A stretch of DNA of 64,000 nucleotides from Clostridiales bacterium. GTDB taxonomy: Bacteria; Bacillota; Clostridia; Oscillospirales; QAMX01. Below, piece after piece: positions 1 through 7,685 of this stretch; the stretch's first letter is position 1; the number at the start of each line of letters is the position of its first letter. A program made the translations under genes and the position numbers. The stretch covers positions 31,014-95,013 of the forward strand of contig JAEDMJ010000002.1 of assembly GCA_016303065.1 (NCBI GenBank). The letters are read 5' to 3'. The notes beneath the pieces were generated by a model. The model ran no database searches, was not told the DNA's origin, and was given only the letters and a program-made list of their open reading frames with translations.

Positions 1-193
1 ACCTGAACGGAAGCTTCCAAAACAATTCCGGCGCACCGGATTTTGCAAAAACGCGCGGACGCAAGCTTTAATGCGCCGTCCGTCCTTACCGGTGCGGCGC
101 GTCCGTCAGCGGAAAACGCTCATACGGCGTATCCCGTCAAACAGGCGCAGCGCAGCTCATTTCAAAAAATCCGGAAAGTTTTTTATTTGTTTT
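1..193. other. Window edge, no supported gene
   Basis: No confident gene is seen here. One plus-strand frame is open from the window edge to a TAA at 70-72 and could be the last 22 codons of a gene that begins outside the window, but it shows no recognisable motif. The minus strand is broken by stops in the stretches I read. This is also the 3' flank of the flavodoxin-like gene; no clear terminator is visible. Confidence 0.3.
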
Positions 194-700
194 TCACTTT
201 TCGCTTTCATACCATTCCAGCACTGCGGAAAGGTTTTCTGCGCAGACGAAGTCCCCGCCTTTTATCAAAAGCTCCGTCATACGGCGTTCTTCCAAGGTCT
301 TGTCCTTTTTGGAGCGCATTGCCCGCGTCAGCAGGTTTATTACCGCCCTTTTTCCTCCCCGGAGCTTTTCACGGTCCAGTCCGCCCTGCACCGTAAAAAC
401 AGGGCATTCCGGCGGGATCTTTGTCGTTTTTCTGACATTGTCAAGCAGCGTCCCCGTATCGCACAGGCCGACCCCGCAGACCGCGCAGACCCTGAATTTT
501 TCAGCCGCTTTTTTATATCCTTTCACGTTTCCCGCAGAAAGCCACCCCAGGAAAATCACAGGCTCGCCTTTTCCAAGGCTTTTTTCCGCAAAGTCCAGCG
601 AAAAAACCGGAAGTCCCGTCCTGTCGCCCAAAAGCCCCGCGTATCTCTCCGTGTGTCCGGTATTCGACTTGTAAACGATCGCCCGAGGTTTCATGTTCAT
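194..700 (-). CDS. Flavodoxin-like protein
   Basis: A 168-residue protein whose start reads MKPRAIVYKSNTGHT. The SNTGHT segment near residues 12-17 fits the phosphate-binding loop of flavodoxins (consensus T/S-x-T-G-x-T), which hold FMN and carry electrons in the cytosol. The rest alternates strands and helices as in the family (FLGWL, VCAVCGVGL). Length is close to the usual 140-170 residues. The C-terminal 40 residues (KKDKTLEERR onward) are charged and helical and could be a small add-on. It is monocistronic and divergent from the glycerophosphodiesterase gene. It has its own sigma-A promoter about 50 bases upstream. The redox partner cannot be told from context. A flavodoxin-domain protein used in another reaction is the main alternative. 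Confidence 0.75.
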   Translation of the reverse strand: MNMKPRAIVYKSNTGHTERYAGLLGDRTGLPVFSLDFAEKSLGKGEPVIFLGWLSAGNVKGYKKAAEKFRVCAVCGVGLCDTGTLLDNVRKTTKIPPECPVFTVQGGLDREKLRGGKRAVINLLTRAMRSKKDKTLEERRMTELLIKGGDFVCAENLSAVLEWYESEK

Positions 701-747
701 TTACCTTTCTCAGCTCCGGCTTTTTGGGGCCGGAATTTTACAGCACA

Positions 748-776
748 ATTATATTTGAAAATTTTTCCTCTGTCAA
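748..776 (-). promoter_or_regulatory. Sigma-A promoter of the flavodoxin-like gene
   Basis: On the minus strand, TTGACA (771-776) and TATAAT (748-753) are separated by 17 bases. Both hexamers match the consensus perfectly. The predicted start point is about 40 bases before the coding start. Confidence 0.8.
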
Positions 777-793
777 TTCAAAATTTCCTTTCC

Positions 794-827
794 GTCAAGG
801 TTTTCAAAAGCTTTTGAAAACCTTGAC
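794..827. repeat. Perfect 34-bp palindrome between divergent promoters
   Basis: The arm GTCAAGGTTTTCAAAAG (794-810) is followed at once by its exact complement (811-827), with no loop. It lies between the flavodoxin promoter (-35 at 771-776) and the glycerophosphodiesterase promoter, and its right end overlaps the -35 box of the latter. There is no central spacer and no T-run, so it looks more like a dimer-binding operator than a terminator. The binding factor is unknown. Confidence 0.7.
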
Positions 828-851
828 AAATCCTCTGCAAAGTGGTAGTAT
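823..851 (+). promoter_or_regulatory. Probable sigma-A promoter of the glycerophosphodiesterase gene
   Basis: TTGACA at 823-828, a 17-base spacer and TAGTAT at 846-851 (four of six consensus bases). The -35 box is formed by the right arm of the 34-bp palindrome, so a protein bound there would block RNA polymerase. Confidence 0.6.
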
Positions 852-886
852 TCCCCACAGGCATCACATATCAGGAAGGTGAAAAA

Positions 887-1672
887 ATGTTTAAGGCCGA
901 AAAGCTCTATGTCTGCGGTCACCGCGGAGCGCGGGGCGTCCGCCCGGAAAACACAATGGCCGCGTTTCTCTATGCCGTCCGCGGCGGCGTGAAGATGGTG
1001 GAAACCGATATCCACATGTCCTCCGACCGCAGACTCATGCTCATGCACGACGACAGCCTTGACCGCACCACGGACAAGACCGGTCTCGTCCGCGAGCTTA
1101 CCTATGACGAGATCCGCACCGCCGATGCCGGAGACGGCGAACGCGTCCCTACTCTTGAAGAGCTCTTTGAAGGAACCGCCGGCATCGACGGACTCATATA
1201 CAACATCGAACTCAAGGATTATGCCGAAACCGAGGGCAAAGACTTTGCATTTGAAAGCGTCGACCGCGTCATGGACACCGTCGAAAAATACGGGCTCTCC
1301 GAACGCTGCGTGCTGAACAGCTTCTCGAAGACGCTTTTGGAATACGCCCACGCAAAAGCCCCCGGGAAGTACGCAATGCACGGTTTTTTCCCGTTTTTCC
1401 ATATGTTCGGTCAGGGCGGAGATCCTTTTTCCTACCTTACAAACGCCACGGTTTTCAACTCCGCCGAAGGTCCCGACGGACGTCCCGTCCGCTCCGATGA
1501 CCCCATCGCGCCTTTTGACACATATTCGTCCCTTGCCGAAAAGGGCGTCACGCCCTGGCTTCCCTCCATGGTGCGCGACCCGGCGTTCGTCATCACGCTT
1601 TTGGGCCGCGGCGTCCGCGTCGTGACCTCCGACAACCCCGTCGCCCTTTCGAAAGCTTTGGGGCTTGTGTAA
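887..1672 (+). CDS. Glycerophosphodiester phosphodiesterase (GDPD family)
   Basis: A 261-residue protein. It hydrolyses glycerophosphodiesters released from phospholipids to glycerol 3-phosphate and an alcohol. The family signature is near the start: HRGARGVRPENT (catalytic His and the metal-binding Glu), then ETDIHMSSD and MHDDSLDRTT, which supply the Asp, metal ligand and second His. There is no signal peptide, so it is probably cytosolic. The frame extends upstream to 842, but ATG 887 is preceded by AGGAAGGTG at the proper distance and gives the family's normal N-terminus. It is monocistronic and ends at a strong bidirectional terminator. The substrate head group cannot be deduced. Confidence 0.9.
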   Translation: MFKAEKLYVCGHRGARGVRPENTMAAFLYAVRGGVKMVETDIHMSSDRRLMLMHDDSLDRTTDKTGLVRELTYDEIRTADAGDGERVPTLEELFEGTAGIDGLIYNIELKDYAETEGKDFAFESVDRVMDTVEKYGLSERCVLNSFSKTLLEYAHAKAPGKYAMHGFFPFFHMFGQGGDPFSYLTNATVFNSAEGPDGRPVRSDDPIAPFDTYSSLAEKGVTPWLPSMVRDPAFVITLLGRGVRVVTSDNPVALSKALGLV

Positions 1673-1685
1673 ACAACAACAGTCA

Positions 1686-1730
1686 TCCCCCCGGAAATGC
1701 CTTTTGAAAGCATTTCCGGGGGGAATTTTT
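1686..1730. terminator. Bidirectional terminator between the GDPD gene and the GH78 gene
   Basis: A 15-bp stem (1686-1700 with 1710-1724) has a 9-base loop and is followed by AATTTTT on the plus strand. It lies between convergent genes. The GC-rich stem could also stop the minus-strand transcript. Confidence 0.85.
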
Positions 1731-1753
1731 CCGTCAGACCGGCGGTTCGCTTT

Positions 1754-3391
1754 TTATTTTTCGAGAATTACGGTCATTCCTTCCGGAGCCTCGAACTCCG
1801 TCTCCGTCGAACCGTCCCGTGCCCTGCGGCAGAACACGCGCAGGAGCCCAAGAGGCGTCGGATATGTACCCCGGGCATAGGAAAGCTCTCCGACAGACGG
1901 GCGAAGCGAAATTTTTCTGCACCCCGGAGAGAGTATATGTATGCCGAGAACCTCTTCCGCCAGAAACGCCGTCACGGCGGACGACCATCCGTGACAGAGG
2001 CTGTGGCGGAAGCCCTTGTAGCAGTATGCGCCGTTGTCTCCGTGTATATCGCGCATCCCCTCCGGGACAGGCTCGTCAATCGGCGCGGCGTTTTCAAGCC
2101 AGGCGACGTCGAAATCCTCCCAGAAGGTCGTTGCACCCATGTCAAGCATTCCTCCGTAGTATTCCGAAAGCACGGCCAAAGCTGCGGCCATGTCCTTTTT
2201 TCCGGCGGCCTTCAGAAGGTAGAAGCTCATGAAAGTTGAAAAGCCCCTTGCCCCGCCCGAAAGTATCTGCTCCGCCGCGGCGTCGGCGTCCATTCGTCCC
2301 GCAAGGGCGGATATTGCCGCAACCTGTTTTGCGCCGTAAGTATTGACGGGAACGCGGCAGACGGCCTCCGCCCTGGCGCGGCACTCCGCGGCAAGGCGCT
2401 CTTCCCCGTACTCAAGGGCGAGCTCGCCCGCATTTTTCAAAGCAAGCGCCAGCAGAGAGCGCGAGCCCTCCTTCTCCTGCGGCTTGTCGTGACAGGGCCA
2501 GTCCAAAAAATATGAAGGCAGACGGTCCGAGCCGTCCGGCTCCGTCAAATCCGCGATCTGCCTCGAAAGACCAAGGGCATACTCCCGGTTCTCGGCCAGA
2601 AAGGCCCCGTCGCCGGTGTACATATACCAGTCGCGGAGCATTATTATCCACCACAGGGAATATGTCGGCATTCCGTTCATCCAGCCGGGAAGGGGCGTCC
2701 GGTCCCGCATAAAGCGGAGGCTGTCTTCAAAAACCTTCTGCCGTCCGAATACCGTGCGGACAGTCAGCATCTCCGGGTGCATATCTCCGGCCCAGACGAG
2801 CCTGTCGCGCTTTATTCCGTCCCATATATACTGCTGCATGTTCAGATGGCATGTATACGCAGCGGTGTCGTATATTCGGTTCAAGATTCCGTCGCTGCAT
2901 TCAAAGGAGCCGAGGCGCGGAATATCACGGTATACCGCCTCCGCCGCGGCCGCCCTGAGACGCAGAACCGCGTTCCCGCTCTCCAGCCGAATACAGAGAA
3001 AACGAAAGCCCGATTCGAAAAACGTCATATCGCTGTACGGAGAAAGCTGTATTTCATAGTCCCTCAGAGCGTGATCGTTTGTCGCATTCTTTTCTCCTAT
3101 ATCGCTCAGAGCCTCCTGTGCGCTCTCCCCGCAGACAAGACGCACGCGCGCCGGACTCTCTCCCCCGGTCAGAAACGTCAGAAGCCTCGGCGCGGCGTTC
3201 ATCTCTTTTCCGAAATCAAGAAGCACCCCGGCTTTTTCTCCTCCGCCGGCGTTTTCAAACACGGCGCAGTCCGGCTCATTCGTCGTTATCTGGAGAGGTT
3301 TTTCCGAAAGCAGGCTCTCCGCATTTGAAACCCTGCCGAATTTGCACACTATTCTCACGGGAAACACGGTTTCCCTCTTCATTCCGCTCAT
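1754..3391 (-). CDS. Alpha-L-rhamnosidase-like glycoside hydrolase (GH78 type)
   Basis: A 545-residue protein without a signal peptide, so it probably acts on oligosaccharides inside the cell. After an N-terminal beta-rich part (about residues 1-155), the segment RDRLVWAGDMHPE (about 195-207) matches the active-site loop of GH78 enzymes (usually DRLGWTGD). A later GATTFWEDFD segment matches the second acidic active-site region of the six-hairpin barrel. A C-terminal beta domain follows (SLCHGWSSAVTAFL). It is shorter than many family members (700-1100 residues), lacking extra N-terminal beta domains. It follows a nucleotidyltransferase gene by 14 bases and is presumably cotranscribed with it. 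Rhamnose is the family substrate; the true substrate is inferred only. Confidence 0.8.
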   Translation of the reverse strand: MSGMKRETVFPVRIVCKFGRVSNAESLLSEKPLQITTNEPDCAVFENAGGGEKAGVLLDFGKEMNAAPRLLTFLTGGESPARVRLVCGESAQEALSDIGEKNATNDHALRDYEIQLSPYSDMTFFESGFRFLCIRLESGNAVLRLRAAAAEAVYRDIPRLGSFECSDGILNRIYDTAAYTCHLNMQQYIWDGIKRDRLVWAGDMHPEMLTVRTVFGRQKVFEDSLRFMRDRTPLPGWMNGMPTYSLWWIIMLRDWYMYTGDGAFLAENREYALGLSRQIADLTEPDGSDRLPSYFLDWPCHDKPQEKEGSRSLLALALKNAGELALEYGEERLAAECRARAEAVCRVPVNTYGAKQVAAISALAGRMDADAAAEQILSGGARGFSTFMSFYLLKAAGKKDMAAALAVLSEYYGGMLDMGATTFWEDFDVAWLENAAPIDEPVPEGMRDIHGDNGAYCYKGFRHSLCHGWSSAVTAFLAEEVLGIHILSPGCRKISLRPSVGELSYARGTYPTPLGLLRVFCRRARDGSTETEFEAPEGMTVILEK

Positions 3392-3405
3392 ACTGCACCC
3401 TCCCC

Positions 3406-4296
3406 TTATCCCAAAACTTCGTTGAGTCTTTTCGGGTATGCGCCGGACCGGTGAAGTTCCGAAAGCTTCTCCGCCACAAGGGGCTTGTCCTCGCGGTAAG
3501 TCACGCCGAACCAGCTCTCCTCCGTCGGGAGTATCCCGACGGAAAGCCGTCCGTCGGAGAGAAGCCTGTCCACAAAGCTCGGAAGGGGGAACTCTTCGTT
3601 TCCTCTTCCGCCACCGGTCTTTTCCAGAAACAGATCAAATTCCGTGCGGAGCGGAGCGAAAATTTCCGGAGAAAAGCCCCAGAGATTCATCGACACCAGC
3701 GTCTCCGGATCCAGAACGACGCCGTTTTCCGTGTCTGCAATCCGCCCGTCCGGCAGATAGCCGATGCGGTATGTCTCGCGCACCGAAAGAAGCTTTTCTC
3801 CGCTGCGCTCACAGATGCCGCGCGTAACCGTTCCGTTGCGGCTTACAGTGTTTTTCAGACGGTAAGCCGCGATAAGCCCCTCCTTCCCCGAAGGATCGAG
3901 CTTTGAAAGCCCGCGGTACATCGTCCGAAAAGCATCCGCGCCGTAAAAATCGTCGGCGTTGACAACGGCGAAGGGCTCTTCGACCTGCGCCCGGGCGCAG
4001 AGCAGCGCATGCACCGTTCCCAGGGGCTTCGTCCGTCCGGGACAGGCGCCTTCCAGCCCCTGCACTGCATAGCGTATATCTGCGTTTTTCGCAATACGGC
4101 TCCGGCAGAATTCCTCCATCCAGCCGCGCATTTCATCTTTTATAACAAAAACAAGTTTCGTAAAGCCCGCAGCCCAAGCATCGTAGACCGAATATTCCAT
4201 AAGAATTTCTCCGTTTGGCCCGACACCGTCAAGCTGCTTGCAGCCTCCGTATCTGCTGCCAAGTCCCGCAGCCATGAGAACAAGCGCCGCTTTCAT
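3406..4296 (-). CDS. Nucleotidyltransferase, GT-A fold (paralogue 1)
   Basis: A 296-residue protein that starts MKAALVLMAAGLGSR. The nucleotide-binding loop MAAGLGSRYGG resembles that of sugar-1-phosphate nucleotidyltransferases, but the usual P-x-T-x-x-x-P-K segment is replaced by KQLDGVGPNGE. Other conserved blocks are KPLGTVHA, FAVVNADDFYG (probable metal-binding Asp) and SMNLWG. Near the end is WFGVTYREDKP. The same blocks recur in the paralogue at 5606-6526. ATG 4296 has a strong GGAGGAG ribosome site; the longer frame to 4353 overlaps the promoter. The gene is coupled to a GH78 hydrolase, suggesting NDP-sugar formation from a released sugar phosphate. The substrate is unknown. Confidence 0.8.
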   Translation of the reverse strand: MKAALVLMAAGLGSRYGGCKQLDGVGPNGEILMEYSVYDAWAAGFTKLVFVIKDEMRGWMEEFCRSRIAKNADIRYAVQGLEGACPGRTKPLGTVHALLCARAQVEEPFAVVNADDFYGADAFRTMYRGLSKLDPSGKEGLIAAYRLKNTVSRNGTVTRGICERSGEKLLSVRETYRIGYLPDGRIADTENGVVLDPETLVSMNLWGFSPEIFAPLRTEFDLFLEKTGGGRGNEEFPLPSFVDRLLSDGRLSVGILPTEESWFGVTYREDKPLVAEKLSELHRSGAYPKRLNEVLG

Positions 4297-4336
4297 AAAG
4301 AGCTTTCTCCTCCGTTTTCCCGATACTTCAAGTTTG

Positions 4337-4365
4337 ATTATATCAGAAAGCACTACCTTTGTCTA
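4337..4365 (-). promoter_or_regulatory. Sigma-A promoter of the nucleotidyltransferase-GH78 unit
   Basis: On the minus strand, TAGACA (4360-4365) and TATAAT (4337-4342) are 17 bases apart. The -35 box overlaps the spoIID stop codon, so this unit can be transcribed independently of spoIID. Confidence 0.7.
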
Positions 4366-5448
4366 CCTGTTTTTTATATCTGTTCCGGGGTAGTAGTGGG
4401 AAAGGATCTCCTCCCATGTGCTCCCATTTTCCGCCATGGCCCGCGCGCCGTACTGGCTCATTCCGACGCCGTGTCCGTATCCGAAAACCGTGAACTTCAA
4501 AAGGTCGGTTCCCTCTTCAACGGAGAAGCACGCGCTTTTCAGCCCGCAGAAGCAGCGAAGCTCCCCGCCGCCGACCTCCACCCCTCCGACACGGACGGAA
4601 CGGACATATCCGCTGGGCTCAAGCTCCACGCCGGAAAACCAGTCTCCCGCTCCGAGCTCCGCTTCCGGATATTTTTCCAGAAAGGATTCTGCAAAGGCCT
4701 CTTTACCTATGTACACCTCGCTTTTCCAAACGGAGTATTCCCTCTCGCCCCGGGGGGACGGAACGCTCACAAGGTACGGGACTTCGCCGCCCCACACCTC
4801 CTCCGCGCTCGCAGTTGCTTTGGCGGACATGGCGTGAAACACGGCCAGTATCGTCTCTCCGCCGTATTCGATCACCCTGCCACGAGTTTCTTTTGCTGCG
4901 GCTTCGATCCGGGAATACCATTCGTCCCCGCTGTCTCCCCAGGAAACGACCAGAGCGTCCCTGTCCGCAACGGCGCAGCAGTGGTTCGGGTCGTCGCACA
5001 CCGCCGCGTCGGGATGCTCCTTCACCGGGTGTTCAAGCCTGTAATATATATACGTTCTCACGGCGACCGCCTGGGCCTTCAGCGCCTCTTCCGGGAAGAG
5101 CGCCGGCATCTCCGCCGCAGTCACCCTGCATACAAGCTCCTCAAGGGAAATTTCGGATATCTCCCCGTCGGAAAGCAGCGCCACCGTCTCCGTCAGCTCT
5201 GCGGGCACGGCCGGAGAATCCTGTTTTTCCGGCGCCGCCGTCTGAGCGGAAGACTCATCCCGGCTTGTCCCGGAAGAAAAGACCGGCTCCGACGAAAACA
5301 GGTATTCCCCGGAGCCTGTTTCGCCGCCTTCCTCCCCTGACACTGTCTCCGTGTTTCTTTCTTCCTCCGACCGGCTTGCCGCCAGCGCCATCGGAAACGC
5401 AAATGCTGCAAACAGCATTCCGAAAATGATAAATATCAGCTTCTTCAC
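4363..5448 (-). CDS. spoIID: Stage II sporulation protein D, SpoIID/LytB lytic transglycosylase
   Basis: A 361-residue exported or membrane-anchored protein. Residues 1-24 form a hydrophobic signal or anchor, followed by a Ser/Glu/Thr-rich linker to about residue 85. The SpoIID domain then has AAEMPALFPEEALKAQAVA, with E113 as the likely catalytic acid. H145, C151, H156 and C157 (in HPDAAVC and NHCC) match the zinc site known from clostridial SpoIID. The end carries FGYGHGVGMSQYGA, a family hallmark. SpoIID cleaves glycan strands during engulfment together with SpoIIP and SpoIIM, which are not in the window. The gene lies apart from its usual neighbours. A SpoIID-like wall hydrolase with a vegetative role is the alternative. 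Confidence 0.88.
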   Translation of the reverse strand: MKKLIFIIFGMLFAAFAFPMALAASRSEEERNTETVSGEEGGETGSGEYLFSSEPVFSSGTSRDESSAQTAAPEKQDSPAVPAELTETVALLSDGEISEISLEELVCRVTAAEMPALFPEEALKAQAVAVRTYIYYRLEHPVKEHPDAAVCDDPNHCCAVADRDALVVSWGDSGDEWYSRIEAAAKETRGRVIEYGGETILAVFHAMSAKATASAEEVWGGEVPYLVSVPSPRGEREYSVWKSEVYIGKEAFAESFLEKYPEAELGAGDWFSGVELEPSGYVRSVRVGGVEVGGGELRCFCGLKSACFSVEEGTDLLKFTVFGYGHGVGMSQYGARAMAENGSTWEEILSHYYPGTDIKNR

Positions 5449-5543
5449 GACTTGTCCCCTTTCCGGCGTTCCGCCGCGTTTTTATCTGCCACGCTAATCT
5501 ATATTGCGGTCTGCCCGGAAGTATGCCGAAGTCGCCGTCCGTA

Positions 5544-5571
5544 TTGACTTTTTTCACCGAAAGAGTATAAT
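5544..5571 (+). promoter_or_regulatory. Sigma-A promoter of the nucleotidyltransferase-galE unit
   Basis: TTGACT at 5544-5549, a 16-base spacer and TATAAT at 5566-5571. The predicted start is about 28 bases before ATG 5606. Confidence 0.8.
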
Positions 5572-5605
5572 ATTAATAGATACCGCAACAAAACGGGGGT
5601 CAGAA

Positions 5606-6526
5606 ATGAAAAAAACAAAAACCTCTCTTGTCATCATGGCCGCAGGCATCGGTTCCCGCTTCGGCGGAGGCATAAAGCAGCTCGAGCCCGTCGGCCCCAA
5701 CGGCGAGATAATCATGGACTATTCCGTTCACGACGCCCTTGCAGCAGGCTTTGACCGGGTTGTCTTTATAATCCGCCGCGCCATCGAAAACGATTTCCGC
5801 CAGATCATCGGGGACCGCATCTCAAAGGTCTGCGAAACAGCATATGTCTTTCAGGAAAACTCAAACCTTCCCGAAGGTTTTGCCCTTCCCCGGGGCCGTT
5901 CAAAGCCATGGGGCACCGGTCACGCGGCGCTCTGCTGCGACGGAGTTGTAAACGAACCCTTCGCGATTATCAACGCCGACGACTATTACGGCAAAGAGTG
6001 CTTCCGGCTTGTCCACGACTATCTCGTCTCCACCGCGGACGAAACCGACCCCGCCCGCTTCTGCATGGCCGGGTTCCAGGTCAAAAACACCCTCTCCGAA
6101 AACGGCGGCGTCTCACGCGGACTCTGCCGGGTCGACGAAAACGGATTTCTCCTCAACGTCACCGAGACGCACAACATCGTGCACAGCGGAGAAGGGGTCG
6201 CCGTCCGAACCGAAGACGGACTCATCCCCATCCCCCCAGACAGCCGGGTTTCCATGAATATGTGGGGGCTGACGCCGGCATTTTTCGGCCGCACCCGGAA
6301 GGACTTCTCCGATTTTCTCTCCTCCCTTTCCCCGGAGGACATCAAGTCGGAGTTCTACCTCCCCCGCGCCGTCGATACCATGCTTAAAGAGGGTCTTGCC
6401 ACCGTACGGGTTCTTCCCACAGCCGACAAATGGTTCGGCGTCACATACCGCGAGGACAAACCCGGCGTTGTCGACGCATTCAAAAAACTCTACGCCGACG
6501 GAGCATACTCCGGACGGCTATTCTGA
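5606..6526 (+). CDS. Nucleotidyltransferase, GT-A fold (paralogue 2)
   Basis: A 306-residue protein, clearly homologous to the one at 3406-4296. Shared blocks are MAAGIGSRFGG, KQLEPVGPNGE, the YSVHDALAAGF segment, KPWGTGHA, FAIINADDYYG, SMNMWGLTP and WFGVTYREDKP. It probably joins a nucleoside monophosphate to a sugar phosphate or related compound. The start at 5606 is the first ATG after the promoter, although the ribosome site (GGGGGTC) is only moderate. galE begins 17 bases after its stop, so the pair is likely cotranscribed and the product may be a UDP-hexose that GalE epimerises. That link is inferred from position only. I know of no firm biochemical function for this subfamily. Confidence 0.8.
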   Translation: MKKTKTSLVIMAAGIGSRFGGGIKQLEPVGPNGEIIMDYSVHDALAAGFDRVVFIIRRAIENDFRQIIGDRISKVCETAYVFQENSNLPEGFALPRGRSKPWGTGHAALCCDGVVNEPFAIINADDYYGKECFRLVHDYLVSTADETDPARFCMAGFQVKNTLSENGGVSRGLCRVDENGFLLNVTETHNIVHSGEGVAVRTEDGLIPIPPDSRVSMNMWGLTPAFFGRTRKDFSDFLSSLSPEDIKSEFYLPRAVDTMLKEGLATVRVLPTADKWFGVTYREDKPGVVDAFKKLYADGAYSGRLF

Positions 6527-6543
6527 AAGGAGTTATTCGCAAA

Positions 6544-7560
6544 ATGAAAGTTCTTCTCACCGGCGGCGCCGGATACATCGGCTCCCACATTGCAGTCGAG
6601 CTTTATTCCGCCGGACACACGGCAGTAATTGCCGACAATTTTGTCAACAGCTCTCCGGAGGCCGTCGCCCGCATTGAACAGATCACCGGGCGCCGCATTC
6701 CCCTTTACGAGATCGATGTCTGCGACAAAACCGCTCTTTCCGAGCTCTTTGAAAAAGAACGCCCCGACGCGGTCGTTCACCTGGCCGGGCTCAAAGCCGT
6801 CGGAGAATCCGTCGCAAAACCCCTGCTCTACTACCGCAACAACATCGACTCCACGCTCTCCCTCCTCGAGGTCATGGCGGAGTACGGCTGCGAAAAGCTG
6901 ATATTCAGCTCTTCCGCCACGGTTTACGGCGCGCCAAAGACCCTGCCCATAACCGAAGAGGCCGAAGCCGGCGGCTGCACCAACCCCTATGGCTGGACCA
7001 AATACATGATCGAGCGCATCATCGAGGGCGCTGCCGCCGCAAATCCCAAGCTTTCGGCGGTTCTTCTGCGCTATTTCAATCCTGTCGGGGCTCACTCCAG
7101 CGGACTCATCGGCGAGCGCCCCAACGGCATCCCGAACAACCTCATGCCATATATCTGCAAAGTTGCCGGAGGAGAACTTGCCCAGCTCTCCGTTTTCGGA
7201 AACGATTACAACACCCACGACGGCACGGGCGTCCGCGACTATATCCACGTTGTCGACCTTGCAAAGGGCCATGTTGCCGCCCTCGGCTACTGCTCCGATC
7301 ACACCGGCACCGAAATTTTCAACCTTGGCACCGGCACGGGCTACAGCGTTCTCGACATGGTAAAAGCCTTTGAGCGCGCAAACGGAGTGCCTGTCGCCTA
7401 CCGCATCACCCCCCGCCGCCCCGGAGATATAGACGCCTGCTATGCGGATCCCGCAAAGGCGGAAAAACTTCTCGGCTGGAAAGCGGAGCTGAATCTCGAC
7501 GATATGTGCCGCGACTCCTGGAACTGGCAGAAAAACAGCTCCGACGGAAAGAAGGCCTGA
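6544..7560 (+). CDS. galE: UDP-glucose 4-epimerase
   Basis: A 338-residue extended short-chain dehydrogenase that interconverts UDP-galactose and UDP-glucose in the Leloir pathway. The NAD-binding loop GGAGYIGSH is at residues 7-15. The catalytic SSATVYG and YGWTKYMIE segments (S/T, Tyr, Lys) follow, along with LRYFNPVGAH and the C-terminal RRPGDIDACYADP. Length matches E. coli GalE (338). The frame extends upstream to 6430, but ATG 6544 follows AAAGGAG and gives the canonical N-terminus. It is the second gene of a unit with a nucleotidyltransferase and faces a GH36 alpha-galactosidase. A galT gene lies 51 kb away in this window. Confidence 0.95.
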   Translation: MKVLLTGGAGYIGSHIAVELYSAGHTAVIADNFVNSSPEAVARIEQITGRRIPLYEIDVCDKTALSELFEKERPDAVVHLAGLKAVGESVAKPLLYYRNNIDSTLSLLEVMAEYGCEKLIFSSSATVYGAPKTLPITEEAEAGGCTNPYGWTKYMIERIIEGAAAANPKLSAVLLRYFNPVGAHSSGLIGERPNGIPNNLMPYICKVAGGELAQLSVFGNDYNTHDGTGVRDYIHVVDLAKGHVAALGYCSDHTGTEIFNLGTGTGYSVLDMVKAFERANGVPVAYRITPRRPGDIDACYADPAKAEKLLGWKAELNLDDMCRDSWNWQKNSSDGKKA

Positions 7561-7613
7561 GTTCCGGCGCGCGCCGTTCCCCTTTTCACGTTTTTCAATT
7601 CAGGATATATATG

Positions 7614-7668
7614 CTAAACAGCCGCGGACGTTCCCCGGGTTTCAACGGGAACGTCCGCGGCTGTTTAG
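7614..7668. terminator. Long bidirectional hairpin between galE and the GH36 gene
   Basis: A perfect 22-bp stem (7614-7635 with 7647-7668) with an 11-base loop lies between convergent genes. A short U-rich stretch follows on the plus strand (CCTGTTTGCATATTTTTT). It probably ends both transcripts. The stem is unusually long for an intrinsic terminator. Confidence 0.75.
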
Positions 7669-7685
7669 CCTGTTTGCATATTTTT

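Noticed and set aside
71..817. A long plus-strand frame opposite the flavodoxin-like gene
   Set aside because: It is antisense to a gene with clear family motifs and its own promoter; the open frame is a by-product of GC-rich codon use.
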